In this document: piece by piece, positions 51,624 to 60,001 of the stretch
Numbering within the stretch: the first letter of the stretch is position 1
Layout: each line of letters starts with the position of its first letter
From: Candidatus Gastranaerophilales bacterium
GTDB taxonomy: Bacteria; Cyanobacteriota; Vampirovibrionia; Gastranaerophilales; Gastranaerophilaceae
Direction of reading: 5' to 3'
DNA: 64,000 bases
NCBI GenBank assembly: GCA_944323035.1
Contig: CALUQY010000005.1
Span: 30,880 to 94,879 of the forward strand
Made by a program: the position numbers and the translations under genes
Notes under the pieces: generated by a model
Database searches by the model: none
The model's input: the letters and a program-made list of their open reading frames with translations, nothing else
Told to the model about the DNA's origin: nothing

Positions 51624-53480
51624 ATGAAACGTTTTTTATTAATAATTTTCTGCTTTATATTAGGGATATCAGGTGCAATCGCAAATGATATGATTCAAAA
51701 AACTACCTTTAACGGTAACGTTATAGAAGGTTATCAGCCTTATGTCGCAAAAAAGGATGAGGTTATTTATTCCAGTTCCAACTATAAAATAAGTAAGTTT
51801 GATCCTACTGTTAAAACGAATATTGAAGGGGTAAACAGCCCGGGCGCCAGAGGTGCTAACCAGCTTGTAATTTATACTCCGCACTGCGGTGAAAGTACTG
51901 AAACCAACGAATACGGCTACGAAGCGATTGTTGTTGGTAATACGGTTGTGGAACTTTCCGGTGCAAATTCCCCTATTCCAAAAGATGGCTTTGTTATAAG
52001 CGGTCACGGAAAGGCCAAAACCTGGATTACGAATGCGGTTAGAATAGGTACAAAGGTTTATGTTGATCTGGAAAATATGAAAATCTATACCTATGTGACC
52101 AGCGAAAGCTATCTTTATCTCGCAAATAAAAAGCTTGAAGATACTGAGCAAATGATTCAATTCTATGCGCAAAGAAATCCGAACTTTAATCCGCGATTTT
52201 CTAATATGTACATTGAAGATGCTAAAAAATATATAAAAAAGGCGAGAAAAAACCCTCAGTCTGTAAAAAAGAATGTTTCTCTTTCTATTGAGGCCTCCAA
52301 CGATGCACTGAGGAATATTATTCCGCATAAACCCGATGAAATGAAAGGCGTCTGGCTGCGGCCGGTTGAAAAAAGTCCTTTTGAAATTAGAAATACAGTT
52401 AAAAAGTTAAAAAAAATGGGCGTTAATACTGTATTTTTAGAAACCTTCTATCACGGTAAAACTATTTACCCGAGTCAGGTGATGGCAAAGTACGGCTTTG
52501 TTCCGCAAAATGAAATTTTTGCAGGGTTTGACCCTCTTGAGGTTTGGTCTGAAGAATGTAGAAAGGAAAAAATAAAGTTACATATCTGGTTTGAAACTTT
52601 TTATGTAGGCGGTGACGGCTCAAATAGCAGTCCGCAGGGTATACTTTTTCTGAATCCGGCCTGGGGAAATAAAATGAAAAAGGATTACGCGGTTATTAAT
52701 CCTTCAAAAGTCGCGACCGAACATAACGGTTATTTTCTGGATCCGGTAAATCCTGATGCTCGAAAATTCCTTCTTGATTTGATGGAAGAGATAATTGTGA
52801 CATATAAACCTTACGGGATAAATTTAGACTATATTCGCTATCCGCAGGCTGTGTCAGAGGCAAATTCGTGGGGGTATACCCAGATTGCAAGAGAACTTTT
52901 TAAGGCGCAATATGGAGTTGATCCGATTGATATTGACACAAGCGAGCTGATGGTTGCATGGGCTAATTTTAGAAGAAGCTATGTAACGGAGATGGTCAAA
53001 TCCACGCATGCTTTGTGTAAAAAATATAATGTTTACCTTTCTGCCGTGATTTTCCCTGACCGACTGGCGGCGTTATTGTATAAGCTGCAGGATTGGCGGG
53101 AATGGTCACAATTGAATTATCTTGACGGTGTTACTCCATTATTTTTAACCTGCGATGCAAGAACTGCCGGCCGTGCTATTACTAAAGTCGCGGAAAGTAT
53201 TACACCCAAAACTGATTTATATGCCGGTTTGTTCGTAACTTTTATAGGCGGCAGCCCTGATGATTTGATAAGGCAGATTCATGAATCCCGAAAACTGGAT
53301 ACAAAAGGCGTGATTTTGTTTGATTATGCCCATGTAACTAATCGCTATACAGATGCTTTATCTATGTTTTTCAGAGCGAAAGAAATAGTTGCGCAGGCTC
53401 CGGCGTCTGATGATAAACAAAAAAATGACGCAAAAAAAAGAAAAAAGAAAAAATTTAACTGGTTCTTTAGTTTTGACTAA
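51624..53480 (+). CDS. Exported family-10-type glycoside hydrolase-like protein (GHL10)
   Basis: The 618-residue protein starts with a signal peptide (MKRFLLIIFCFILGISGAIA). An N-terminal region of about 150 residues contains a phosphodiester-glycosidase-like segment (VIYTPHCGESTETNEYGYEAIVVG, DGFVISGHG). From about residue 240 it has a GHL10 TIM-barrel: KGVWLRPVEKSPFEIRNTVK, LHIWFETFYVGG, LDPVNPDARKFLLDLMEEI and GINLDYIRYPQ. The C-terminus is lysine-rich. Such proteins are thought to act on cell-wall glycans. ATG 51624 has AGGAG; the frame from 51591 overlaps the upstream gene. Confidence 0.86.
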   Translation: MKRFLLIIFCFILGISGAIANDMIQKTTFNGNVIEGYQPYVAKKDEVIYSSSNYKISKFDPTVKTNIEGVNSPGARGANQLVIYTPHCGESTETNEYGYEAIVVGNTVVELSGANSPIPKDGFVISGHGKAKTWITNAVRIGTKVYVDLENMKIYTYVTSESYLYLANKKLEDTEQMIQFYAQRNPNFNPRFSNMYIEDAKKYIKKARKNPQSVKKNVSLSIEASNDALRNIIPHKPDEMKGVWLRPVEKSPFEIRNTVKKLKKMGVNTVFLETFYHGKTIYPSQVMAKYGFVPQNEIFAGFDPLEVWSEECRKEKIKLHIWFETFYVGGDGSNSSPQGILFLNPAWGNKMKKDYAVINPSKVATEHNGYFLDPVNPDARKFLLDLMEEIIVTYKPYGINLDYIRYPQAVSEANSWGYTQIARELFKAQYGVDPIDIDTSELMVAWANFRRSYVTEMVKSTHALCKKYNVYLSAVIFPDRLAALLYKLQDWREWSQLNYLDGVTPLFLTCDARTAGRAITKVAESITPKTDLYAGLFVTFIGGSPDDLIRQIHESRKLDTKGVILFDYAHVTNRYTDALSMFFRAKEIVAQAPASDDKQKNDAKKRKKKKFNWFFSFD

Positions 53481-53506
53481 AAGGCGCGCCGCAGGCGCGC
53501 CTTTCT
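53479..53506. terminator. Bidirectional GC-rich terminator
   Basis: AAGGCGCGCC / GGCGCGCCTT ten-base stem with a GCA loop, followed by TTCTT. Confidence 0.9.
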
Positions 53507-53509
53507 TCC

Positions 53510-54130
53510 CTACTGGTTGCTGACGGAGCCTGCAAGTTGTAGGAATTTAAACATATTTGAATATAAATTCTGGTTGATTGATGATAACTGATTTAAATAA
53601 TTGTATCTGTTATTCATTTCTGTTTCATACAATTCAGATTGTTTTGCCAGAATATTTTCAGTTAATGTTTCAATTGCGTTTGTTCGATTTTTTTCAATTT
53701 CATTTAGATTATCAAGAAAGACTGAATTATCTAAGTTCCCAAACCTTGAAGCAATATCTGTTTTTAGTTCTCTAAACATTGGGTTGTAAGTTTCATTAAT
53801 AGTTCTTATTCCCTGCTGTGTGTAGGCTTTCACCTGATTTTGGATATTTTTTTGAAGTTCATCAGAGAACACATTGATATTTTCAAGACCGCTCAAAAGA
53901 TTTTTATTGGTATAATCCATAAGGTTTTGTTCATCTTCGGATTGATTGTAATTGGTTGTAATCTTATGTCCGTCAACTTTCTGGCTTATAATTTCGTTGC
54001 CATTAATGCTTATACCGGTATCGTATGGTCTTGTTTTGTATTTATTAACCATTGAAGTTAATGCGGAAGCACCGGCTGCCAGAATTGCTGCCGGAGCACT
54101 GTTACCTACTATTGGTGTAGCTTTTGCCAT
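53510..54130 (-). CDS. Hypothetical coiled-coil protein
   Basis: I do not recognise this 206-residue protein. It opens with an Ala-rich, weakly hydrophobic segment (SAPAAILAAGASALTSMVNKY), then a polar middle and a long helical C-terminal half (NIQNQVKAYTQQGIRTI; NEIEKNRTNAIETLTENILAKQSELYETEM). Asn and Gln are frequent. No recognised motif. Convergent with the GHL10 operon. Confidence 0.72.
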   Translation of the reverse strand: MAKATPIVGNSAPAAILAAGASALTSMVNKYKTRPYDTGISINGNEIISQKVDGHKITTNYNQSEDEQNLMDYTNKNLLSGLENINVFSDELQKNIQNQVKAYTQQGIRTINETYNPMFRELKTDIASRFGNLDNSVFLDNLNEIEKNRTNAIETLTENILAKQSELYETEMNNRYNYLNQLSSINQNLYSNMFKFLQLAGSVSNQ

Positions 54131-54306
54131 AAAAATAATCCTCTATTGTTTAAACAATAAGGACAAATTTAATAAAAACAGGTATGATTATTGTAGCACA
54201 TTTTTATAATTTTGTCCAGTCCTAATTTCTCAAGGTCACAATTTGTAAATACTGCTTTACAGAATGAACTATTTTGTATTAAAATGTTATTGAGGGCATA
54301 GTATAT

Positions 54307-54948
54307 ATGAATAATTATGAAAACTTTGATAATATGGAAACTAACTCCAGAAAATCCGCTCTGATACAGGAACGGGTTAATCTGGTGTCCTCGCATATGT
54401 ATAAACAGTTCCTTGATTACAGCCATGCAACTCTTAATACCAATAAAATTTTTGCCAATATGAATGAAAATCTGATAGCGATTGTTGAAACTCTCAAGGA
54501 TGGATTTTCTTCCCGCGGGGTTACAACGCAAAACATATATGTTGACACAGATCCGCAAAAATCGGTTATTATCGTTAATATTCTATGGCATAAAATGAGC
54601 TTTACAACAAGATGTAACTTCCAGCCGCAGGCGCTTTATCGTGAAGTCGGGCCGCATATCTTCTGTGGTCGTATTATGGCTATTAAAGGGAATTATAACG
54701 ATATTATGAGCGGCGTGACTAATCACGATGAAGAAATGGCCAGATTATTGGATAATGAAATTGCTTCTTTGTTCATCCCGGCGGAAGTTAACCAGAACGC
54801 TATTATGAAAATCAGACATTTATCCAGCAGGGATTTCCTTTTGAATATGGTAGATGCCCCGCGAGAATTCGCTTTAAAAGTTGTTGAAACGATTTGCGGC
54901 GGCGGCTTGTACCACGAAGAAGGCGCTAGAAAAAGTTTTAATCTGTAA
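54307..54948 (+). CDS. Conserved hypothetical protein
   Basis: I do not recognise this 213-residue soluble protein. It has a helical N-terminus (QERVNLVSSHMYKQFLDYSHATLN), a beta-rich middle (QKSVIIVNILWHKMSFTTRCN) and a C-terminal part (RDFLLNMVDAPREFALKVVETIC). There is a weak GAGGG RBS about ten bases upstream. It is followed by another unknown gene and pgi, all on the plus strand. Confidence 0.75.
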   Translation: MNNYENFDNMETNSRKSALIQERVNLVSSHMYKQFLDYSHATLNTNKIFANMNENLIAIVETLKDGFSSRGVTTQNIYVDTDPQKSVIIVNILWHKMSFTTRCNFQPQALYREVGPHIFCGRIMAIKGNYNDIMSGVTNHDEEMARLLDNEIASLFIPAEVNQNAIMKIRHLSSRDFLLNMVDAPREFALKVVETICGGGLYHEEGARKSFNL

Positions 54949-54999
54949 GTTTGACTTTTAATCTATTATCACTAAAATATTTATAAGAAGGTTGTTAAT

Positions 55000-55254
55000 A
55001 TGAGATTGTTAGAAAAGTTAAGGGAATTTGAAAATCAGTATATTTTTGTAAAATGGGCATTAGGTGCGGAATACGGAAAACTCATTACTGTTGGCGATGA
55101 TTTTATTGCTCTTGCGGTAATTGACGTCGACACGATGGAGTACCGTGAAACATTGTTTATTGTTTCTTCCCTGCTCCTTGAAATCTCTGTAGGCGGTTCC
55201 GATGTAGCCAGAATTGTCGCAGAAGTTTCTTCCCGTATGAGCCTGCACGATTAA
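55000..55254 (+). CDS. Small conserved hypothetical protein
   Basis: An 84-residue protein predicted to be mostly beta in the middle (GKLITVGDDFIALAVIDVDTMEYRETLFIVSSLLLEISVGG), which suggests a small barrel of the Sm or PRC type, with a C-terminal helix (DVARIVAEVSSRM). The RBS AGAAGG precedes ATG 55000. The fold suggestion is inference only. Confidence 0.72.
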   Translation: MRLLEKLREFENQYIFVKWALGAEYGKLITVGDDFIALAVIDVDTMEYRETLFIVSSLLLEISVGGSDVARIVAEVSSRMSLHD

Positions 55255-55377
55255 AATCGTAGTTAATTTATATTAATAATTATTGTACTTTCGGCACTTT
55301 TCTCTTGTAATTAAAATTTGAGTATATATAATTTATTTGTAACGTATTAATTAAGAAAGAGAAAGGGTATCTGAAAT

Positions 55378-56766
55378 ATGATTACATTAAACTACAAAAA
55401 TGCAGATGCAATGGTAATCGGTTCGCAGAACGGTTTGAATATTGAACAGGAATTTTCAAACTACAGAGATACTATTGCAAACATTATTACAAGCCTTAAC
55501 CAGAGAAAAGATAAACCGGGTCAATGGCTTCAATGGATGAACCTCGGCTACAACGAAGAAACTCTCTGGTATGTTAAAGAATTCGCATCTCAAATCAGAG
55601 GCAAATTTGAAAACATTCTTGTTTTGGGTATCGGCGGTTCTGCTCTAGGCGGCATTGCTGTTACCGAAGCTTTATTGAAACCTTTCTGGAACCTTTTAAC
55701 TCCGGAACAAAGAGATAATTACCCTAGAATTTTCTTCCTTGATAATATTGATCCTGATACTATCAACGGCTTGTTACAAATATTGGATTTGAAAAAAACT
55801 TTAGTAAATGTTATTACTAAATCCGGTTCTACCGCTGAAACTATGTCCCAGTTTATGATTGTTAAAAACATTCTTGAACAGGAATTGGGCGCTGAATACA
55901 GAAATAACGTAGTTGCAACAACTGATAAGAAAACCGGCATTTTAAGACAAATCGCAGAACAGGAAGGTTATAAAACTTTCGTAGTTCCTGATGATGTCGG
56001 CGGCCGTTTTTCAGTATTTTCAGCTGTAGGCTTGCTGCCTTTTGCAATGCTCGGCCTGGATATCGACGCTATGCTGAGCGGTATCAAAGATATGGATCTT
56101 GCATTAAAAAATACAAATATTAATGAAAATATTGCAGCTCAAAACGCGTTAATTCACTACCTGATGGATACTCAAAAAGGTAAAAATCTTTCTGTTATGA
56201 TGCCTTATTCAAGCAGATTGAAATATGTTTCTGACTGGTACGTTCAACTCTGGGCTGAATCTTTAGGTAAAAATAAAGATAATAACGGTAACGATGTTAA
56301 CATCGGGCCTACTCCGATTAAAGCTCTCGGTGCAACTGACCAGCACTCTCAAATTCAACTTTACAACGAAGGGCCTAACGATAAAGTTATTAACTTTATC
56401 CGTGTTAAAGAATTTGATACAACTCTTGAAATCCCTAGAATTTTTGAATACACCGGTATCGGCTATCTCGGCGGAAAAACTATTAATCAGTTGATTAACG
56501 CTGAAGCTGATTCAACAAGAGTTGCGCTTTCTGATTATTCAAGACCAACAATTACAATTACTCTTGATAAAGTTGATGCTTATAACGTTGCACAATTGCT
56601 TTATATGCTGGAAGTTCAAACTGCTATTGCAGGCGAACTTTATAATATCAACACCTTTAACCAACCTGGTGTTGAACAGGCTAAAAATTATACATACGCT
56701 CTTATGGGCCGCGCAGGCTATGAAGATTCTGCAAAAGCTCTTCAAGACAAAATGGCAGCTGTATAA
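55378..56766 (+). CDS. pgi: Glucose-6-phosphate isomerase
   Basis: Pgi interconverts glucose-6-phosphate and fructose-6-phosphate. The 462-residue protein has the sugar-phosphate motifs GIGGSALGGIAV, VITKSGSTAETMSQF, VPDDVGGRFSVFSAVGLLP and QLYNEGPNDKVINF. It is the compact bacterial/cyanobacterial form. It uses an AGAGAAAGGG ribosome-binding region and is followed by a strong terminator. Codon use is notably even and C-ending for Phe/Tyr, which suggests high expression. Confidence 0.95.
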   Translation: MITLNYKNADAMVIGSQNGLNIEQEFSNYRDTIANIITSLNQRKDKPGQWLQWMNLGYNEETLWYVKEFASQIRGKFENILVLGIGGSALGGIAVTEALLKPFWNLLTPEQRDNYPRIFFLDNIDPDTINGLLQILDLKKTLVNVITKSGSTAETMSQFMIVKNILEQELGAEYRNNVVATTDKKTGILRQIAEQEGYKTFVVPDDVGGRFSVFSAVGLLPFAMLGLDIDAMLSGIKDMDLALKNTNINENIAAQNALIHYLMDTQKGKNLSVMMPYSSRLKYVSDWYVQLWAESLGKNKDNNGNDVNIGPTPIKALGATDQHSQIQLYNEGPNDKVINFIRVKEFDTTLEIPRIFEYTGIGYLGGKTINQLINAEADSTRVALSDYSRPTITITLDKVDAYNVAQLLYMLEVQTAIAGELYNINTFNQPGVEQAKNYTYALMGRAGYEDSAKALQDKMAAV

Positions 56767-56784
56767 TTCCGGTTACAGTGTAGC

Positions 56785-56815
56785 AAAAAGGCGGATAGAA
56801 ATATCCGCCTTTTTA
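56785..56815 (+). terminator. Intrinsic terminator of pgi
   Basis: AAAAAGGCGGATA / TATCCGCCTTTTT stem of 13 bases with a GAAA loop. Confidence 0.94.
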
Positions 56816-56819
56816 ATGC

Positions 56820-56848
56820 TTGATATTTCCATATTTATTCATTAAAAT
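56820..56848 (+). promoter_or_regulatory. Promoter of the gene at 56855, leaderless spacing
   Basis: TTGATA (56820-56825), 17-base spacer, TAAAAT (56843-56848), six bases to the ATG; no RBS. Confidence 0.62.
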
Positions 56849-56854
56849 ATCCTT

Positions 56855-57364
56855 ATGAGGTTGTTTTTATTATTTATATTGTTATCTGTAATCCTTTCTT
56901 GTCAGCCTGCGGTTTTCGCTGATGAGGGAATTGTTCTGAAAACCGGTGTGTCGTTAAATGAAATGGTGCCGGATAAATTTTTCGGAACATGGAGGATTAA
57001 ATCAAAATTGCTTGAAACGAACGCAAATGGTGTTTTCAAAAATGATAATGTAGATTTGTGGAACATTTCTAAAGACAATTCCGTCATAACTTTAGACAAC
57101 CCTTTTTCAGGGGCGAGGGCTTCTATAGCTGTCAAAGAGGTAAATGGTAATAAAATCGTTTTTGAAAAAGAAGGGCGTTATAATAACAAGTTATTGAATG
57201 ATAGAGTTGAATTATATCTTGATGGGGATTCTTTCAATGGTTATAATTATTTAAGGTTAAATACTGTTTCTGAGATTGATGGCAGAATAATGGATTCACA
57301 AACTGCCAAATATTCACTATATGGTGATAAAATATCAGGATATAATGCATTGATTGAGGAGTAA
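56855..57364 (+). CDS. Exported hypothetical protein
   Basis: The 169-residue protein has a signal peptide (MRLFLLFILLSVILSCQPAVFA; cleavage likely after VFA, though Cys16 could be a weak lipobox). The mature part is beta-rich (FFGTWRIKSKLLETNANG, KIVFEKEGRYNNKLLNDRVELYL, YNYLRLNTVSEIDGRI), reminiscent of lipocalin-like small barrels. Function unknown. Six bases separate it from trxB. Confidence 0.8.
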   Translation: MRLFLLFILLSVILSCQPAVFADEGIVLKTGVSLNEMVPDKFFGTWRIKSKLLETNANGVFKNDNVDLWNISKDNSVITLDNPFSGARASIAVKEVNGNKIVFEKEGRYNNKLLNDRVELYLDGDSFNGYNYLRLNTVSEIDGRIMDSQTAKYSLYGDKISGYNALIEE

Positions 57365-57370
57365 AAGGAT

Positions 57371-58306
57371 ATGAATAAAATATTTGATACAGTGATTTTA
57401 GGCGGCGGGCCGGCAGGGTTGTCTGCGGCGATATATTCCAGTCGCAGTGCTTGCAGTACAGCAATTATTGATACCTGTATTCTGGGCGGTCAGCCCTCTA
57501 ATTATCTTGAACTTGAAAATTATCCGGGTTTTTCGCGTATTGGCGGTTTTGAACTTATGGAAAAGTTTGAAGAGCATGTTGATATGTTCGGGGTTCAAAA
57601 ACTGGTTATGCAGGAGATTGAATTTATTGACCTTAAATCTAATCCAAAGATTATTAAGACCAAAGAACATACAATTGAGGCCAAAACTGTTATTATTGCA
57701 ACAGGCGCAAAGCCAAGTAAATTAGGCGTTCCGGGCGAAAAAGAATTTTTAGGGCGCGGTGTCAGTTACTGCGCTGTTTGTGACGGAGGGTTTTATAAGG
57801 ATAAAGTTATTGCGGTCGTTGGCGGGGGTAATTCGGCTCTGGAGGAAGCGCATTATCTGACCAAATTTGCCGCTAAAGTGTATTTAATTCACCGCCGTGA
57901 CTCATTTAGGGCTGATAAAATTGTTCAGGAAAGAGTTTTGCAAAACCCTAAAATTGAATTCATTAGTGACACCGTTGTAGAAAAAATTATGGGTGAGGAA
58001 CTTGTAAACGGTATTGTGCTGAAAAATGTTAAGACAGGCACAAACGGTGTGCTGCCGGTGGAAGGTATTTTCCCGTACATTGGCATTACTCCGAATGTTG
58101 AATTTATTTCAGGCCAGCTTAATCAGGATGCAGGCGGGTTTATTTTAACAGATGAAACTATGCAAACATCGCTTCCGGGTGTGTTTGCCGTGGGCGATGT
58201 GCGTCATACACCTTTAAGACAGGTGATTACAGCCGCAGCAGATGGTGCTGTAGGAGCCGTCTATGCTGCAAAATACCTCGAAACTCTTGCGCAGGTGCCG
58301 GTTTAG
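57371..58306 (+). CDS. trxB: Thioredoxin reductase
   Basis: TrxB is the FAD/NADPH enzyme that reduces thioredoxin. The 311-residue protein has the FAD motif LGGGPAGLSAAIY, the redox-active CAVCDGGF, the NADPH motif VVGGGNSALEEAHYL, HRRDSFRAD and the C-terminal FAVGDVRHTPLRQV. Length is standard. It ends four bases past the start of a convergent small gene's stop. Confidence 0.95.
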   Translation: MNKIFDTVILGGGPAGLSAAIYSSRSACSTAIIDTCILGGQPSNYLELENYPGFSRIGGFELMEKFEEHVDMFGVQKLVMQEIEFIDLKSNPKIIKTKEHTIEAKTVIIATGAKPSKLGVPGEKEFLGRGVSYCAVCDGGFYKDKVIAVVGGGNSALEEAHYLTKFAAKVYLIHRRDSFRADKIVQERVLQNPKIEFISDTVVEKIMGEELVNGIVLKNVKTGTNGVLPVEGIFPYIGITPNVEFISGQLNQDAGGFILTDETMQTSLPGVFAVGDVRHTPLRQVITAAADGAVGAVYAAKYLETLAQVPV

Positions 58307-58539
58307 TTTTTCTTTCTTAATACAATTTCATAGTTTAAAACCTCGGCAATCTCTTCCAGTTCGCTGACCCTTAGCGTTTTTCTGTTGATTTTGTTATAGA
58401 GGTTTCTTATTCCATCGGCTTTGTTGAAAATAGCATTAATTGTTATTTTTAGCAAAGTCATATTTATGCCTTCGCTTTTTGCTATTTGTTTTATCTGTTT
58501 TAACAGGTTATTCGTATCTAATAAAATTTCATCTTCCAT
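58303..58539 (-). CDS. Small HTH-like protein (antitoxin/repressor type)
   Basis: The 78-residue protein has an Xre-like helix-turn-helix order (QIKQIAKSEGINMTLLKITINAIFNKADGIRNLYNKINRKTL, in parts) and ends SELEEIAEVLNYEIVLRKK, the usual C-terminus of small phage-type repressors and antitoxin-like regulators. No toxin gene is next to it. A consensus promoter sits at leaderless distance (TTGACA-17-TAAATT-6-ATG). Confidence 0.72.
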   Translation of the reverse strand: MEDEILLDTNNLLKQIKQIAKSEGINMTLLKITINAIFNKADGIRNLYNKINRKTLRVSELEEIAEVLNYEIVLRKKN

Positions 58540-58545
58540 ATATAT

Positions 58546-58574
58546 AATTTATCATATCAAGTTTAATTTGTCAA
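58546..58574 (-). promoter_or_regulatory. Promoter of the small HTH gene, leaderless spacing
   Basis: On the minus strand TTGACA (58574-58569), 17-base spacer, TAAATT (58551-58546), then six bases to the ATG at 58539. Confidence 0.7.
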
Positions 58575-58687
58575 CAAAATGTCATTATATAGTGAATAAT
58601 TTTACCTATTACGATTTGTAAATAATTTTGAAACCTGTTTGCTTTATAGTATTATAAATTAAGTATTAATTTTATCATGGGATTATT

Positions 58688-60001
58688 ATGAAAATAGCGC
58701 TGGTAAACCATGGCTGTCCGAAGAATCTTGTGGATTCGGAGTGGATGCTGGGTATTTTAATAAAAAACGGATATGAAGTCACGCTTGATGAAAATGAGTC
58801 TGATTTTGTAATTGTTAATACCTGTTCATTTATCCATGATGCGGAGCAGGAGTCGGTTCAATCTATTTTGCAGCTGGTGGAAGCGGGGAAAAAAGTTATT
58901 GTTGCGGGGTGTTTATCGCAAAAACATAAAGACGAATTGAAAAATGCGATTCCGGAAATTGCCGGTATGATTGGTATATCAGAACTTGAAAAAATTTCGG
59001 AGGTCTTGAAACAGGTTGTTGCCGGAGAGTACGTTCAATGTGTTTCGCAAACTCCTAAATATTTCTTTCCGAAAAATGTAGAGCGCCAGCAGATTACGAT
59101 AGGTGCAAGTGCGTATTTGAAGATTGCGGAAGGCTGTAATTGTTCCTGCGGTTACTGCATAATTCCGAAGTTACGGGGAAAGCAGGTTTCAAGGCCGTTG
59201 GAAGATATTGTAGAAGAGGCTAAATCATTAATCGAAAAAGGCGTTTCGGAGATAATTCTTATTGCGCAGGATACGACTTCTTACGGAATTGATTTATACG
59301 GTGAATACAAACTTGCAGATTTACTCCGTGAACTTAATGAGCTTGAGGGGCTGGGGTGGCTGCGGATAATGTATGCATATCCGTCTTTTGTGTCTGATGA
59401 ATTGCTTACGGCAATCCGTGATTGTGATAAGGTTGTTAAATATTTAGATTTGCCGTTGCAGCATTTTGATAAAAAACTTTTGATTTCGATGAAGCGGCCG
59501 GCAATGGATTATGATGAATTAATTGCGAAAGTTCGTGCGTTTATTCCGGGGATTGCGCTTAGAACGACTTTTATTGTCGGCTATCCGGGTGAAACTGAAG
59601 AACAGTTTAATTCATTGCATGAATTTATCAAGCGGGCAAAATTTGAAAGACTCGGGGTTTTTGAATATTGTCGTGAAAAGGGTACATACTCTTATTCATT
59701 AAAGCCTCAAATTGCTAAAAAGGTTAAGCATCAGCGTTTTAAATATATCATGGAAACGCAGAAATCTATTTCCTTAGAGAAAAATATGTCACGCATTGGT
59801 GACTTAATTCCGTGTTTAGTAGAAGCAATTACGGATGAGGGTGTAATAATTATGCGTTCGCAATACGATGCTCCGGAAATTGACGGGCTGGTGTACGCAA
59901 ATACTTCATCTGAATGTTGTCCGGGCGATATTGTAACGGTTAAAATTACAAAAGCTGATGAGTATGACTTGTTTGGTGAAATAGTAGAAAGTGAAAATTA
60001 A
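58688..60001 (+). CDS. rimO: Ribosomal protein S12 methylthiotransferase RimO
   Basis: RimO adds a methylthio group to an aspartate of ribosomal protein S12. The 437-residue protein has the three-part layout: N-terminal UPF0004 domain with its cluster cysteines (VNHGCPKN, NTCSFI, VAGCLSQ), radical SAM motif CNCSCGYC, and a C-terminal TRAM domain (LVEAITDEGVIIMRSQYDAPEIDGLVY). CPK in the first motif favours RimO over MiaB. It overlaps the next gene by one base. Confidence 0.95.
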   Translation: MKIALVNHGCPKNLVDSEWMLGILIKNGYEVTLDENESDFVIVNTCSFIHDAEQESVQSILQLVEAGKKVIVAGCLSQKHKDELKNAIPEIAGMIGISELEKISEVLKQVVAGEYVQCVSQTPKYFFPKNVERQQITIGASAYLKIAEGCNCSCGYCIIPKLRGKQVSRPLEDIVEEAKSLIEKGVSEIILIAQDTTSYGIDLYGEYKLADLLRELNELEGLGWLRIMYAYPSFVSDELLTAIRDCDKVVKYLDLPLQHFDKKLLISMKRPAMDYDELIAKVRAFIPGIALRTTFIVGYPGETEEQFNSLHEFIKRAKFERLGVFEYCREKGTYSYSLKPQIAKKVKHQRFKYIMETQKSISLEKNMSRIGDLIPCLVEAITDEGVIIMRSQYDAPEIDGLVYANTSSECCPGDIVTVKITKADEYDLFGEIVESEN

